Shown one piece after another: positions 1 to 11,744 of a stretch of 64,000 bases of DNA (its first letter is position 1; each line of letters begins with the position of its first letter). Origin of the DNA: Hedera helix (lineage: Eukaryota; Streptophyta; Magnoliopsida; Apiales; Araliaceae); assembly GCA_947179155.2 (NCBI GenBank), contig OX359270.1, positions 26,747,556-26,811,555 on the forward strand. The letters are read 5' to 3'. The position numbers were made by a program, and so were the translations under genes. Below the pieces are notes generated by a model. The model searched no databases. It saw nothing but the letters and a program-made list of their open reading frames with translations, and was not told the DNA's origin.

Positions 1-1103
1 CTGCAAAACACATCACTAAACAGATAAATTATTCTTCTATAATTCCAATATTGTACCCAAAGCATAGCATTTGCGTAGTCTGGACTAATACAGACTTCAA
101 ATAGCTCATTAAAAACTTAAACATGTAATTAGACTTAAAGATAAACCCAATATTATATAAATTGTGTAATTAATTTTTAGTCTAAATATTATGCATAAAG
201 TTTATGAAACTTCATACAGATATTCTGTTTTTCCATTACATTAACAAAAAAATAGATAGTACGAGATCTGTAGCATCTAACTCAATACCACCACACTAAG
301 CATTTGAAGATTCAAAACAAAAACCAAATAGTACGAGATCTGTAGCATCCTTTATTATCTATATACCTTTTATGTTGATTTTGGATGGTCTTCAGCCTCC
401 TCCGCTTCAGGGCAGGGGCTTCTCCAAATCCTCAAGTGAAAGGAAGAAGGCCTTCTGCTCCACCTCAGATTCACTATTAAACATAATCAAAAACAAAAAC
501 AAAAAGACGAAAGTGGTGAAAAAAGACAAAATATACTGCAATGTGATACCTTCTCTTTAGGCCACGGCCGCCGATGAGACGATGCGAGTCTGTGATAGCG
601 TTAGGGTTTGGTCCGTTCGAACTTGGGCTTGGGAATTTGGGACTGACTGACAGTGTCATAACTTCGAGGCTAGATTGAGCGAGAAGGGGAGAGAGCTGCT
701 TCACTTGTGAGGATGAGTGAGGTAGATGAGTTCGATCGGGGTGAGAGAAAGCTACTTCACTCGGGAGGATGAGGTGATGTTTCTTTCATTTGGATCGGAG
801 AAGCATTCCTTTAATTGTTATGAAATTTATTCATTTAATAATCAGAAATATATCTCCGTGTTTTAATTTCAAGTTTTCATCTTTGCGCAGTTTTTTAAAG
901 CTCCGTGTTTTTTAAATAGATAACGTTTTCCTTAAAAAACGTTATAACTTTGAAACAAATTATTGCCCCTTATAAATACATAACGTTTTTGCATATGTAT
1001 CTATAACGTTTTTTGAAAAAACGTTGTAAAAAAAAAACACCACGACGTTTTTTATAAAAACGTTGTTGTTTAAGTGTTATCTTTTTACTGTTTTGTAGTA
1101 GTG
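1..1103 (-). mobile_element. CACTA (En/Spm) transposon, one terminus
   Basis: The stretch ends at 1103 with the reverse complement of a CACTACTACAAAA terminus, the hallmark of CACTA elements. Just inside lie repeated AACGTTTT-type words in both orientations (about 920-1070), matching the subterminal repeat zone where CACTA transposases bind. The other terminus is outside the window, so element length and the 3-bp target duplication cannot be checked. No transposase is visible, so this end is either non-autonomous or too short to tell. The strand given is that of the CACTA terminus. Confidence 0.72.
407..659 (-). CDS. possible two-exon captured gene fragment inside the CACTA element
   Basis: On the minus strand an exon-like segment (659 down to 550) ends at a GT donor. 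A 76-bp intron (549-474) ends in AG, and a second segment (473-407) stays in frame to a TGA. The joined frame is about 58 codons and its second part reads ESEVEQKAFFLSLEDLEKP, which looks coding rather than random. Local base composition is GC-richer than its surroundings. An in-frame ATG further upstream at 704 would lengthen it. No family was recognised. A gene fragment captured by a Pack-CACTA element would explain this, but chance open frames cannot be excluded. Confidence 0.28.
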
Positions 1104-1493
1104 TTATCAAATATTATTATCTAGGGCTTGCGAAACATACACATATTCCCACATTGGTTTAACTTCAATATTTCATTTATTTTATTCTTCTTCATTAATC
1201 ACATAAGTAACTCACTTAGTAATTATTAATCTTCTTATTTTTCATTCCAAGTCAATATTCAAACTTTATTACCTACTAACACAACTTTAACCCATGACTC
1301 ATATAATTAATTTAATTATATTACTTGACTTTCCTTCCTACTCCATAGTTAACTAATTACTTTTTTTAGTTTTATTGAGTATTAATTTATTCATCTTCAC
1401 ATCATATTTTCCTTCTTCAAGTCTTGGTCCAAAACCTTAACCTTTAATCGTGTTAGATTCCATTTCTGAACCTCATAAATATTCGAAATATTA
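1104..1493. other. AT-rich intergenic sequence, nothing recognised
   Basis: No open frame, terminal repeat or RNA gene was recognised between the CACTA terminus and the copia remnant. The sequence is AT-rich and unstructured to the eye. Confidence 0.5.
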
Positions 1494-2369
1494 CAGTTGT
1501 GATCATCTACTATGACCAAGGTGTATTTCTTCCCTCCAAGACTGACAGTTGGAATAGGCTCAAAAAGATCAATGCGAATTAGTTATAGTGGCCTATTATT
1601 GAAGTTAACTGTCTTACTTTTTGAATGAGACTCTGGTTTGCTTACCTAGCTGACTTGCTTTGCAATATGTCTTTTTGATGAATGTCAGCTTAGGTGCCTT
1701 ATAGACTAGATCTTTGGTATCTGACTTTGACATATCTTTGAAATTGAGGTGAAAGATCTTTTTGTGTTATAGTCAGGAGACAAAGAAGTAAGTTGTTGTA
1801 GTTGAGCTCAAATTTGCTAGATACTTCATATATACATTTCCATCCCCTGTCCCAGTCAACATTAATAAGTTTATATCTAAGTCTCTGACTTCACATTACT
1901 TAATGAGCAAAACCACTTGGTGTCCGTTGTCACATAGTTAGTTGATGCTTATCAGTTTGGGCTTCAATCCTTCAATATGAGCAAGTTTCTTATTTGTGAT
2001 GATCCCATTCCTATGACGCCATATCCTTTGGTTTTGCCAAAGTTTTTATCTATAAAAATAATAGCTGGATCATCTTCTTCTTTCTTAGAGACCATAGAAG
2101 AATTTTCTGCAGCTTTGAGAACAACACAAGTGACTTTTCTTTTTACTTTAGTAGTTAATGTTATCTCAACCTTTTGATTTATCCTGTAGGTGTACAGGTT
2201 TCCATACAGCTGTTGCAGATCCATGTACATACACACTTTTTAGTTTGCAACTTATTTTTACATTTGTGTTTTGCTTCCACCACCAAGCTCAAAACAGGTT
2301 TTATTGTATGTCATTAGATCAACTCAAGCAGTTAATCTTATTCAATGAAAACATTGCTCTGATACCAAT
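1494..2369 (-). pseudogene. Ty1-copia (SIRE-like) pol remnant with integrase core
   Basis: The minus strand reads DLFEPIPTVSLGG followed by KKYTLVIVDDH (about 1494-1580), the start of the copia integrase core around its first catalytic Asp. A further open minus-strand frame lies at 1964-2236; it contains VTLTTK-like and NFGKTKGYGVIGMG-like segments, compatible with the region before the integrase. The sequence then runs to the primer site at 2356-2367. The distance from primer site to integrase is far too short to hold gag and protease, so most of the 5' coding region has been deleted. Stops break what remains. Confidence 0.7.
2356..2367 (-). other. primer-binding site (initiator Met tRNA) of minus-strand copia element
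   Basis: The reverse complement is TGGTATCAGAGC, complementary to the 3' end of plant initiator methionine tRNA. It lies two bases from the LTR edge TG at 2370, as expected for a minus-strand element whose LTR continues to the right. Confidence 0.8.
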
Positions 2370-3663
2370 TGTTATTCTTAAATGGCATAAAAAAAGATCT
2401 AGAAAGGGGGGTTGAATAAATTCTTTTATAAACTTTAACTTTTAAATTATTTACCATATAATTCAACTATATAACTTATTTGCTATGCACAACGCAATAT
2501 TAGTTTATTTTTAAAACCCCTTCAAAAACTGCTGAAGTTCATAGCTCTGAGTTTAATATATAGTGTGAAGGTAAATCTCAATTTATATTTCAATTTATAT
2601 TGCAGATATAATAGTTTGTCAAAGTATATGGAAAGTCATAAATGACATAAAATTTTTAGAGAGATTTGAAGCCTAAACTACTCTTAGTCCTCTCTTTTAC
2701 TTCATTGAGCAAGATATCTACTATAGGATAAGGCTCAACTGAACCATTTACAATCTCCCATTAAAGCTGACCCACTTAGGATCATGCAAGATCTATGTCT
2801 AGGGTTTTCAACCTCCCACTGGAGCTGACCCACTTAGGATCAAGCGAGATCTCTGTCTTGACTTCACAATATGACTGTTGTTGAGTTTGAGGTGCTACTA
2901 AGTGGCATGTAAGCTCATCTTCAGAATGACTTAGCAGCGTGATCAATTTCATCCAAGGCATTGAATGGTTTTCCTAAAACTGTAGAGTGACCTTTGGATT
3001 CTTTGGATGCTTTGAAAGTTTATAAGTTATTTCATCCTTTTAATGTTCTCTCTCCATCATCGACCATCTTATGGTTTGGATAAAAAGTCTATTTATAAAT
3101 TCATATTGAAAATATGTTCGTTATAGGTTATGTAACAATGCCTCCAAAGTCATGTGTCAATCTATTGTAGTCGTTCTGAATGTTAACTGTGTCAGGCTTC
3201 TCTGAGTGTTGTGGCAGATTGTCTTTATAAAAAATAGTTGTTGGAGTTGTGGTTTGATTAGACCCTTTTTTCTGATAACACACTTTCAAAAGATTTTCAG
3301 GCTAAAGGAGTATTAAGGAAGTTTTGAGTCCAATGGTAACTTCCCAAGTTGCGTTTTACGATTTGAGGGTCAAGGATCGTAGAGTCAAGTTATAGATATT
3401 TCACTCAACGGCCTTAACTAATTATATGTTTTTGGCTGTGTAGAGTCATTTTATGATCTGACTGTTTGGAATCGTTCTACGATTTTGTCCTTTTGTTCAC
3501 TCTGCAAACTCCTTATCTTCTACTTTTTGCTCACGACTTAGCCATATGCTTAGTTTACTCAACGATCTCAAATTAACTAATACACATCCCTTCGGATCCT
3601 TATCTGAACCTTTGATTGGCCATGAATTTGATGTCTTGATCTTATCCCTTTATTTGATCTGTG

Positions 3664-3812
3664 CCTGAACTTCTGTCTAAGCTCTTTTCTGCTCTTCTGT
3701 CTGAAATCTTCTTTCTTCTTCTGTTTGAACTCTTCTTTACTATTTTGTCTAAACTCTTCTTTATTGTTCTATCTGTACTCTTCTTTGTACTTCTGTCTTA
3801 ACTCTTGTCTGA
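3664..3812. repeat. 24-bp minisatellite in copia LTR, first copy
   Basis: About six degenerate tandem units resembling CTTCTGTCTGAACTCTTCTT. It lies inside the first copy of the duplicated LTR segment. Confidence 0.65.
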
Positions 3813-5085
3813 TTTGCCAAATGTCTTTGAACTGTAAGCTTGGATTTTCTAGTCTATTATAAATTCTATCAAATAAATCAATCTAACATTATTTGATCCC
3901 TAAATCCTTTTATAGTAGATCATAACACTTTTGATCATAAGGACAATAAATAATTTAACTTTGGATCATCCTAATAAATTTGATCCCTAAGTCCTTTTAT
4001 AATATATTACAACATTTTTTTATCATAAGAACTGTATAGAATTTATCTTTGGATCAACTTAACAATTTAAATCCCTAAGTCCTTTTATAATGATTATCTC
4101 GGAAGAACTATCTTGACTTTTCAACCTCCCTTTGAAGTTGACCCACTTAGGAACAGACGAGATCTGTCTCGGCTTTTCAACATCCCTCTAGAGCTGACCC
4201 ACTTAGGACCAAGCGAGATCTTTGTCTCGGCTTCACAACATGACTGTTGTTGAGGTGCTACAAAGTGGCATGTAAGCTCATATTCATAATGACTCGACAA
4301 TATGATCGATTTCATCCAAGGCATTGAATGGTTTTCCTGAAACCGTAGAGTGGCCTTCGAATTCTTGGGATGCTTGGAGAGTTTGTAAGTTATTTCATCC
4401 TTTTAATGTTCTCTCTCCATCATCAATCATCTTAAGGTATAGATAAGAAATCTATTTATAGATTCCTTTAGAAAATATGTTCATTATAGGTTCTTTAGCA
4501 ATGCCTCCAAAGTCATGTGTCAATCTACTATAGCCGTTCTAAATGTCAACAGTCTCAGACTTCTCTAAGTCATGTAGCAGACTACCATTATGAAAAATAG
4601 TTGCTAGAGTTACGGTTTGATTAGACCCTTCTTTTTCTAACAACACATTTTTAAAAGATCTTCAACGTGAAGGTGTGTTGAGGAAGCTTTGAGTCCAACA
4701 ATAATTTCCCAAGTTGCACTATGCAATTTAAGGTTAAGGGATCGTAGAGCCAAGTTTTAGATATTTCACTCAATGATCTTAGTTAAGGGATCGTAGAGCC
4801 AAGTTTTAGATATTTCACTCGACGATATTAACCAACTTTATGTTTTTAGCTGTCTAGAGTCATTCTACAATCTGACTTTTTAGAGTCGTTTTATGATTTT
4901 ATCCTTTTTTTCAATCTGCGAACTCCCAGTCTCTTACTTTCTTCTCAATGACTTAGCCATTTGCTCAGTTTACTCTGTGATCTCAAAGTAACTAATAATC
5001 ATCCCTTTGGATCCTTATCCAAACCTTTGATTGACCATGAATCTGATGTCTTGATCTTATCCCTTTATTTGATCTGTGCCTGAAC

Positions 5086-5250
5086 TTTTGTCTAAGATCT
5101 TTTTTGCTCTTTTGTCTGAACTTTTCTTTGTTCTTCTGTCGGAACTTTTCTTTGTTATTCTGCCTAAACTCTTCTTTGTTCTTCTATCTGTAGTCTTCTT
5201 TGTTCTTTTGTCTGAACTCTTTTTTGTTATTATGTCTGAACTCTTATCTG
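5086..5250. repeat. 24-bp minisatellite in copia LTR, second copy
   Basis: About seven tandem units related to the 3664 array. Because the unit is a multiple of three, one frame reads a repeated eight-residue pattern (ELFFVLLS). That open frame is a by-product of the repeat, not a gene. Confidence 0.7.
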
Positions 5251-5658
5251 ATCTGTCGAATATCTTCGAATTGCAAGCTTGGACTTTCTAATCTATTATA
5301 AATTCTATCAAATGGATCAACCTAAGATTATTTGATCCTTAAGTCCTTTTACAGTAGTAGATCACAATACTTTTAATCATAAGGAATGTACATAATTTAA
5401 CTTTGGATCAACCTAACAAATTTGACCCCTAAGTCCTTTTACAATAGATTACAATATTTTTTTTATCGTAAGGATTGTATAGAATTTAACTTTGGCTCAA
5501 ACTAACAATTTTGATCCCTATATCCTTTTACAATGATTATCTCAGAAGGACTGTACAATATTACTTATTTTCTTTTCTTCAATACATATACATTATTTTC
5601 CTCATTTAAAACAAACATCATTAAATTCAACTGGACTTAAACATAAATATGCTTAACA

Positions 5659-6429
5659 ATCTTCTCATATTTGATGATGACAAAAATACGTAATTCTTAA
5701 CAATCATCAATTACCCTAATGATGGTCAATACATAAATACGATCTTATATACAGTGAGTGTCTATATAGTCTAAAATGATGTTTGAATCTATGTTTTAAT
5801 ATTTATAAATGAATAAAAATAAATGTCATGAATTTTTTTTTTATAACTTTTCTCCTTCGTTGAGCACTCAACGATCCTCTTCGTCGATGATAGGGTGGTT
5901 GATCTCTTTGTTCTTGCTCAACCCTTCAACGATATAACCTGCTTCCTTTTCTTCTCTCAGGCTCATTTCATCTAAGGATTCTATTGGTCCACCCTAGTGA
6001 ATCAAAGAAAGGAAGTTGTTCTTCCCTTACAACATGAACCCCTTAAGATTATTTGTTTACGTACATTGGGTCATGTGCTGTGAGTGACTTGACTTGATGT
6101 TCCTAGCTGGTCAGAAGATCATGCCGGGATTACAACTTCAACTGGAGGAGGAGTTTAATTTTGTTGATTTTGGGTTATCTCCCCCTTTTTGGCAACATCC
6201 GTCCGAAGTTGGGTTACTTCTGTGGTAAGCTCCTTTACAATGTCTACCAGTGTCACCAGCTCCTGGTATGATAATGTGACTTTGGTGTCTAATCTAGCGA
6301 TATACTTATTTGTTCTATCTGTCGAGTTGCACCAAAGTCAATGCACTATCAATTCCTTGAATTGATAAGTCAACCGAGTGCTTGAGATCATTTATAGACA
6401 TGTTCATGCCAAACACTTTAGTTCTGAGA
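5659..6429 (-). pseudogene. 3' internal region of a copia element with env-like ORF remnant
   Basis: Next to the LTR edge at 5658 the minus strand reads a purine-rich tract and TTTGTCATCATCAAA, the usual 3' internal edge of SIRE-like copia elements. Further in (about 6160-6215) it reads VAKKGEITQNQQN, closely matching in position and wording the DDAKKGEKRRG segment at 38270-38330. Several stops interrupt the frame. Assignment to the extra C-terminal (env-like) ORF of SIRE elements is inferred from position. Confidence 0.5.
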
Positions 6430-6633
6430 GCTTGGACTTTCTATTCTATTACAAATTCTATCAAATGGATCAACCTAACATTGTTTGATCCCTATATCCT
6501 TTTACAATGATTATCTCGGAAGAACTATAGAATATTACTTGTTTTCTTTTCTTAAAACACATATACATTATTTTCATCATTTAAAACAATCATCATTAAA
6601 TTCAATAGGGCTTAAACATAAATATGCCTAACA
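6430..6633 (-). repeat. truncated copy of the copia LTR
   Basis: It matches 5278-5658 closely at both ends (GCTTGGACTTTCT on the left, AAACATAAATATGCCTAACA on the right) but lacks everything beyond. It marks the broken end of another copy of the same family, fused directly to the env-like remnant. Confidence 0.65.
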
Positions 6634-6660
6634 CCTTGAATTTTTTTTTATAAAGAACAG

Positions 6661-8574
6661 TGTTAGGTCTAAATGCATAAATAGATTTAGGAGGGTAGTT
6701 GAATAGATCCTTTAAAAAAATTAAAATTTACCAATTAATTAATCAAGTCATGTTAAAAAAGTGCAGCAGAATAAGTTAGTTTTAAAAATCCCGTAAATAT
6801 AAAGAAACAAATTTAGGTAAAAGTTTAGTGCAAAAGGTATAGCAAACCACTGAAAAATTAAACTATAAAAATTAACAGACAGAAAATAAAATGGACACGG
6901 AGATTTTTAAGAGGTTCGGAGTATAAAAGAATTTACACCTCTCTTCTACTCTGAGAGTAGGGAATATCCAATAAGGATGGGATTGTTTAAAAAAATTAAA
7001 TCCACTAAGAACTATTACAATAAAAATTCACTAAGAATATATAAGTCACTAAGACTTCGTACAATTTGATCATTAAGATTAATCCTAAACACTGAGATTG
7101 AATATGTTTAAGGAACTATTAAGTTGTCATTGAAAGCTCAGAATGAATGACCTAACAACATAAATGTTTTTTCTAATATCGTAAAGTAAAGCATTAAGAG
7201 CTTGTTCTTTATGTGCATTGAAATCAATTAATCAGTAGTCTCCAATATTGTAATTAGGGGTGAGTATATATTCAGTTATAATCGAACTGAATTGTTTACT
7301 CGGTTATAATTGAATTTCACACAGTTTCACTATCCGTATAAGTATATGAAATATGTACTAACCAAATAACCGAATTATACTATTCGGTTATTCGATATAT
7401 AACCGAAATATGAACCTATTTTTACTAAACAAAAAAAAAATCATTTCCAATTTCACAATAGAGTTTTCTAACAATATTTAACCACAATCCACAACCATAA
7501 TAATTCATAAACTAATTTAATAATTTCAAATTAACAATACATAAGTACATAATTCATAGGACAAGTTTATCAAAATCTAATTAAAAATAGTATTTTATTT
7601 TTTAAAACTTTTAATTCAGTTAATCGATTACCTGAATAGTCTAATTTTTATATCTGAAACCAAAACTGAATATCAAAATGTAAAATGGTTATAATTGAAT
7701 ATACCCGAATAACCAAAATAATTCGATTTAAAATATACAGTTTAGTTTAATTCAGTTATTTGGTTTTACCTGCTTTTTACTCAGCCCTAGTTGTAGTACT
7801 AATCATTTTATAGCCTAGTTTGGAATTTTGCCCGTTGGATTGTTATCGTTACTCAAATCCTTCTAGGACGCTTTGATTTGATGATTCCTTTGACTTCAAA
7901 TGTTTTATGTTGTACCATAAACTATCACTATCCACCATCGTACTATTTGGTGCAGCAGGCGACACGTGTCCTAGGCGCTGAGCAACTAGCTGTTATAAAG
8001 CTAGTTTGTCTTATTTGTCTCTTTATGCTGACTTTAACAAATAAAATCAATGTAGGTTTTAGGAGTCAAGGTCAAGTAACCTCTGTCACTGTCCTGTCAT
8101 AGCTTGTTAGACTTATAGACTCTACGATTTGAGCTAAATGAACATTTTGCTCTCAATCATAGTGTTGGTCTCTGTATCGCTTAATGACTCCCACCAAACG
8201 ATTTTAGCTATCTGATTCTTCAGTGGCTTCATTATTAGACTTCCTTCGTAAAGTGTACATAGTCTATGTCTAGCATTCAACTTTACAATCTTAGAATTCT
8301 TTTAGACAACTTTCCAACAAAATGAACTTTAAATACTCGGCGATCTTAGAGTTCTTCAACTTACAACAAAACGATTCCATCAAGTCTTCAGCTAAATGAT
8401 CTTCAAGTTACAATGCTACTCCTATACATATCTTTACAATCATGAATCTACCTAACAAGTTAAATTCTTAACTAAATCCTTGTACATTAATTTTCAATCT
8501 TAATAAGGATTGTACCAAAACTATCTTTTATAATTATATATTAATTTTCATCATCAAATCAAATAAAGATAACA
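6661..8574 (-). mobile_element. second copia LTR (minus strand), interrupted by a MITE
   Basis: It starts TGTTAGGTCTAAATGC at 6661, followed by the AGGGTAGTTGAATAGATCC motif homologous in position to that of the LTR at 2370. It probably ends GATAACA at 8574, just before an internal region with an env-like remnant. The right edge is less certain than the left. A hAT-type MITE occupies 7255-7789. No gene is present. Confidence 0.55.
7255..7789. mobile_element. hAT-like MITE (535 bp)
   Basis: Terminal inverted repeats TAGGGGTGAGTA and TACTCAGCCCTA pair with one mismatch. They are flanked by eight-base words ATTGTAAT (7247-7254) and GTTGTAGT (7790-7797), equal at six of eight positions, consistent with a decayed hAT-type duplication. 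The interior is rich in CGGTTAT/ATAACCG words and has no open frame. Confidence 0.68.
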
Positions 8575-9039
8575 AAAAATACAAGTACTAAAAATCTTCC
8601 CCAATTTAATGAAACCAATAGTTTATATAAAACATCAGTTTTCTATTGTAAGAATATAATAGAGAGTAAACATGACTTAATATATAGTAATCAAATGTAT
8701 GATCCAACAAAAACCATGAATTGTATTGATAATAATAAATTGTTTACAAGATACAATTTTTTTTACAAGAATAGTAATATTAATAACCTAGTTCATCTCT
8801 GATAAGGACGGTAGTCATGACTTGAATAATTTAGACATTTGGAAGGCCTTCTTATAAGAGGGTTTGTCCTTTCATCAACAATCGTACAATTGTAGGTACG
8901 TTCTTATTCATTCTGAGTTTTCCTTGGGCTAAATGAAGCTTCAACAAAAGGCTCACTGTGCACGAACACTCCTTAAGGAGCACGATTTATGTAAAATGGA
9001 TCATTAGGTTCTTAGAGGCATGATCTAGTGGGAGTAGCA
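8575..9039 (-). pseudogene. copia env-like ORF remnant, C-terminal part (split by element D)
   Basis: The minus strand reads recognisable but interrupted coding sequence, including VDERTNPLIRRPSKCLNYSS near 8800-8880. It continues on the far side of element D at 38156. Stops are present in the frame. Confidence 0.5.
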
Positions 9040-10589
9040 TGTCAGGATTAGGAATGGTATTAACAGCTTAGTTAGTTAGTTATTATAAGCAATAAGTTAG
9101 TTAACAGAGGGTCATAGTTGTCTTTTCCATTTCATTTCTGTTATGAGTTGTTTTTGGGTATTTGATGAGTGGGTTTTTATACCTACGAATTGTATGTTTT
9201 CGGACTTAGGTATTGTTATTCTTGTGAGCATTTTACTTGTTTTTATGTTTACTTTGCAGAAAACGGCATCGAATGGACAAAAATGAAAAAATGAGCGATA
9301 ATGGCATTTTCGTAATTTCAGGCAAAGTAGGGCTGGGGCCCTCCTTCTCAATGTAAAACAAGGGTCGGGGCCCTTGTTGGCAGATTGGCGCGAAACGGGT
9401 TTTATCAGATTTTGGGAAGTTGTCTTGGAGAAGGATGTTAAAGGTGAAACGTGAGAAGGCTTCTAGGATAGTTTAGAGGGATATAAATACATAGAATTTC
9501 ATTATTGTAACAAAACTTTTGGAAGGAGAGATTCATTGGTGCAAGGATTGAAGATTTAATTTGCGTTTTCGATTATGTCAGGCTAAGTTCTTTATTTTCA
9601 GTTCTAAGGGATGTTGATTCTTATTTATTATCTATGAATTAATTGAGTTATTAGTTTCTTTTCCTTCGTCTGTGGAGTTTATTCTTGATGATCTATTTGA
9701 ATTGCTTAATGATAATTGGTTTGATTAATTTGATAAGGGCCCATTGAATTGATTTGATTATTATCATATGCTAGATTAAGGTATAATATTAAGCAAACGA
9801 TGTTATATCTGATCATAAGTAGCGAATAGTGATATTTGATTGTGGTCAAGCTTTTGAATATTGCTATGACATCAAGGAGATAGGTTAAATAATCTGCGAT
9901 TGTACGATTATTGCTTGGAATAACCTAATTCCCTAATTCTTAATGCTATTGTTATATTAAATCTAGACTGATAGTTCTAGGTTGTATGATAATTAGGGTC
10001 TAGTGGGGGCGATTGTCACATTATATTTAAAATCAAAGGGGAATTTTGGGTAACGCGGACCGTGGTTACCTAGGGTTATTCATTTCATTGAAGGAAAGTT
10101 ATTGATTAACTTGATTATATCATATTTATGAAAAGATGATATTGAACTGAAGAACTGAAGTTTGCAAATCATTGGATAATTTTAATTAATATTTCTTGTT
10201 TTCTAGTATAATCATAGTCTCAAAACTCCCATTTTCAATATTACTTGTTATTTACTGTTAGAAGCACTCAGATAAATTATAAATAATACACTTCTCGTGG
10301 GTTCGACTCTTGCTTGCTATTATACCAATTTTATATTGATAGAGTGAAAGGAATAATTTTGGAGTGATAACGACAGCTTCCATTTTTACTGAGCATATAA
10401 GTAAGGAAAACATTGTAATAAAAGGCACATGAAATACAAATTATGTTTTCTCCTTCACTTTCTATTTTTCTCTCTCTCTCTCTCTCATCTCCCTTTCTTC
10501 TTCAATTCCAGTTACTGCCTCACCATTATTACTCAAAGCTCAATCCCAGAGCTGTGCTTAATAAGGTTCTGTATTATCAGTTCCTTAAA
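9040..10589 (+). repeat. 5' LTR of element D (interrupted by solo LTR E)
   Basis: The segments 9040-9154 and 10388-10589 align to the 3' LTR at 37802-38155. They share GTTAACAGAGGGTC, GGAAAACATTGTAAT and CAAAGCTCAATCCCAGAGCT. Without the insert it is about 317 bp. It is shorter than the 3' copy mainly because the 3' copy carries an extra repeat of about 33 bp. Confidence 0.85.
9155..10382 (+). mobile_element. element E: probable solo LTR in the 5' LTR of D
   Basis: This 1228-bp insert begins TGGG and ends TTCCA. It is flanked by GTTTT and TTTTT, a near-match five-base duplication (one difference). A TATAAATA lies at 9482-9489 in plus orientation, with a transcript-like region downstream. No primer site, polypurine tract or second copy is present, which is what a solo LTR left by LTR-LTR recombination looks like. 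It also carries two GGGGCCC motifs (9320-9390), one of them in the wording GGGTCGGGGCCCTTG. Confidence 0.6.
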
Positions 10590-10592
10590 ATT

Positions 10593-10604
10593 TGGTATCA
10601 GAGC
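10593..10604 (+). other. primer-binding site of element D
   Basis: TGGTATCAGAGC, complementary to the initiator Met tRNA 3' end, lies a few bases after the D 5' LTR. Confidence 0.85.
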
Positions 10605-10618
10605 CTCTTGATCCAACC

Positions 10619-10663
10619 ATGGCAATCAATAATCAACGTCTCAGTAATTTAGAAGTTCAGATT
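10619..10663 (+). pseudogene. element D gag, first 15 codons (before insertion of B)
   Basis: An ATG at 10619 opens MAINNQRLSNLEVQ. It is cut at the B insertion site, and the frame resumes at 22101 (allowing for the AGATT duplication) as NEHTNSFHQLRTYLEES. The sequence is a typical gypsy gag N-terminus by position only. Confidence 0.7.
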
Positions 10664-11139
10664 TGTAATATCCCAGATATTTTCAAGATTTTAAATAATA
10701 TCTTAATTGATTTTATTAAAGGTTAATGTTTAAAACCTAGAATGTGAGAAGTAAGATGTGTAGAAAATGGGTAAACAATTTTTTTTAACATAATGTATTT
10801 GTTAGAAATTAAATGTGGAAATATTTTATGATGCATATAGAGAATTTATTAAGGAAATAAATTCATTTGAGAAGTGAAGACGGTTATAAGGATATATATA
10901 CATAGTTATATATTTCTAGAGTTGTGTTTGTTAGCCAAACAAGGAGATGAGTAAATTTAATACTCAATTAAACTAATAAATTAATTAGTTTAAAAATGAA
11001 GTCATGAAATATAATTAATTAAATTAATTATATTAGTTATGCGTTAAAGTGGTGGAAAATTTAGGATGATTGTCTAGAATGACAATATTAAGAAGTTAAT
11101 TAATTAAGTAATTAACTTAATTATTAAGTTGTGGTATAG

Positions 11140-11744
11140 AGCCCAATATTGATTTAATTGACTAGTACAATGAAATGGTGTAGCAAGCCCAATGGTAATG
11201 TAGAGAAGCCCAATGGTGGGATTTAATTTTCAAGCTCAATGAATTAATTACGGTAGCCCAACTTAGAGTTTAATTGTTTTAATTGTTGGGAGCCCTAAAG
11301 GAATTAATCTAGTAGATTAATATTTAAGGAAATTAAAGTGTGAATTGGATTATATAATTTGTCCGAGGAAGTTATTGAATTAAGTTTAATTAAGGAAGTC
11401 CGGTTAATAGATTTATTAAATTAATGGACTAACCTAAGATTATTTGGGAGAAACCCTAATCAAATATTCAATTAGTATTGAATATGGCAAATCCAATTGG
11501 ATTACATAAATTAAATTTAATTTGATTATTAAATTGTTTATTAATTATTTAAACAAGCCAATTAATTAAATTAAGTGACGGACTTGTGGAAAATTATATA
11601 TGATTGGGTATTTTATTAATCTAGCCCAATGTTTTAATTAATTGGGAGCCTAGTAAATTAATTTAGTAGCCCAACCTTTTTAATGGATCAAAGGAGTATC
11701 CATGGCCCAAAAAGATTAAATTCCAAAGCCCAAACATTGGCCCA
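11140..11744 (+). promoter_or_regulatory. cluster of nine RGCCCA (site II-like) motifs in U3 of element B
   Basis: AGCCCA or GGCCCA, the complement of TGGGCY (plant site II, bound by TCP factors), occurs at 11140, 11186, 11207, 11255, 11623, 11668, 11704, 11727 and 11739. All lie upstream of the TATA box at 11995. The copy in the other LTR starts at 17955. Regulatory function is inferred. Confidence 0.45.

Larger units (their letters stand above)
2370..5658 (-). mobile_element. copia LTR (minus strand) with internal duplication
   Basis: On the minus strand it begins TGTTAAGCATATTTATG near 5658 and ends AATAACA at 2370, next to the primer site. A run like CAACCCCCCT near the end is typical of SIRE-like copia LTRs. 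The 3.3-kb length is inflated by a tandem duplication of about 1.4 kb: the word GAGCTGACCCACTTAGGA recurs at 2822 and 4191, and ATGTCTTGATCTTATCCC at 3631 and 5046. Odd point: env-like internal sequence follows on the right, while pol and the primer site lie on the left. Confidence 0.7.

Noticed and set aside
5076..5291. Hydrophobic 71-codon frame resembling a membrane peptide
   Set aside because: It is translation of the 24-bp minisatellite; the periodicity explains both the openness and the hydrophobic pattern.
9035..9039. Clean target duplication for element D
   Set aside because: TAGCA and TAACC match at only three of five positions; insertion of D is supported by the rejoined env-like ORF instead.
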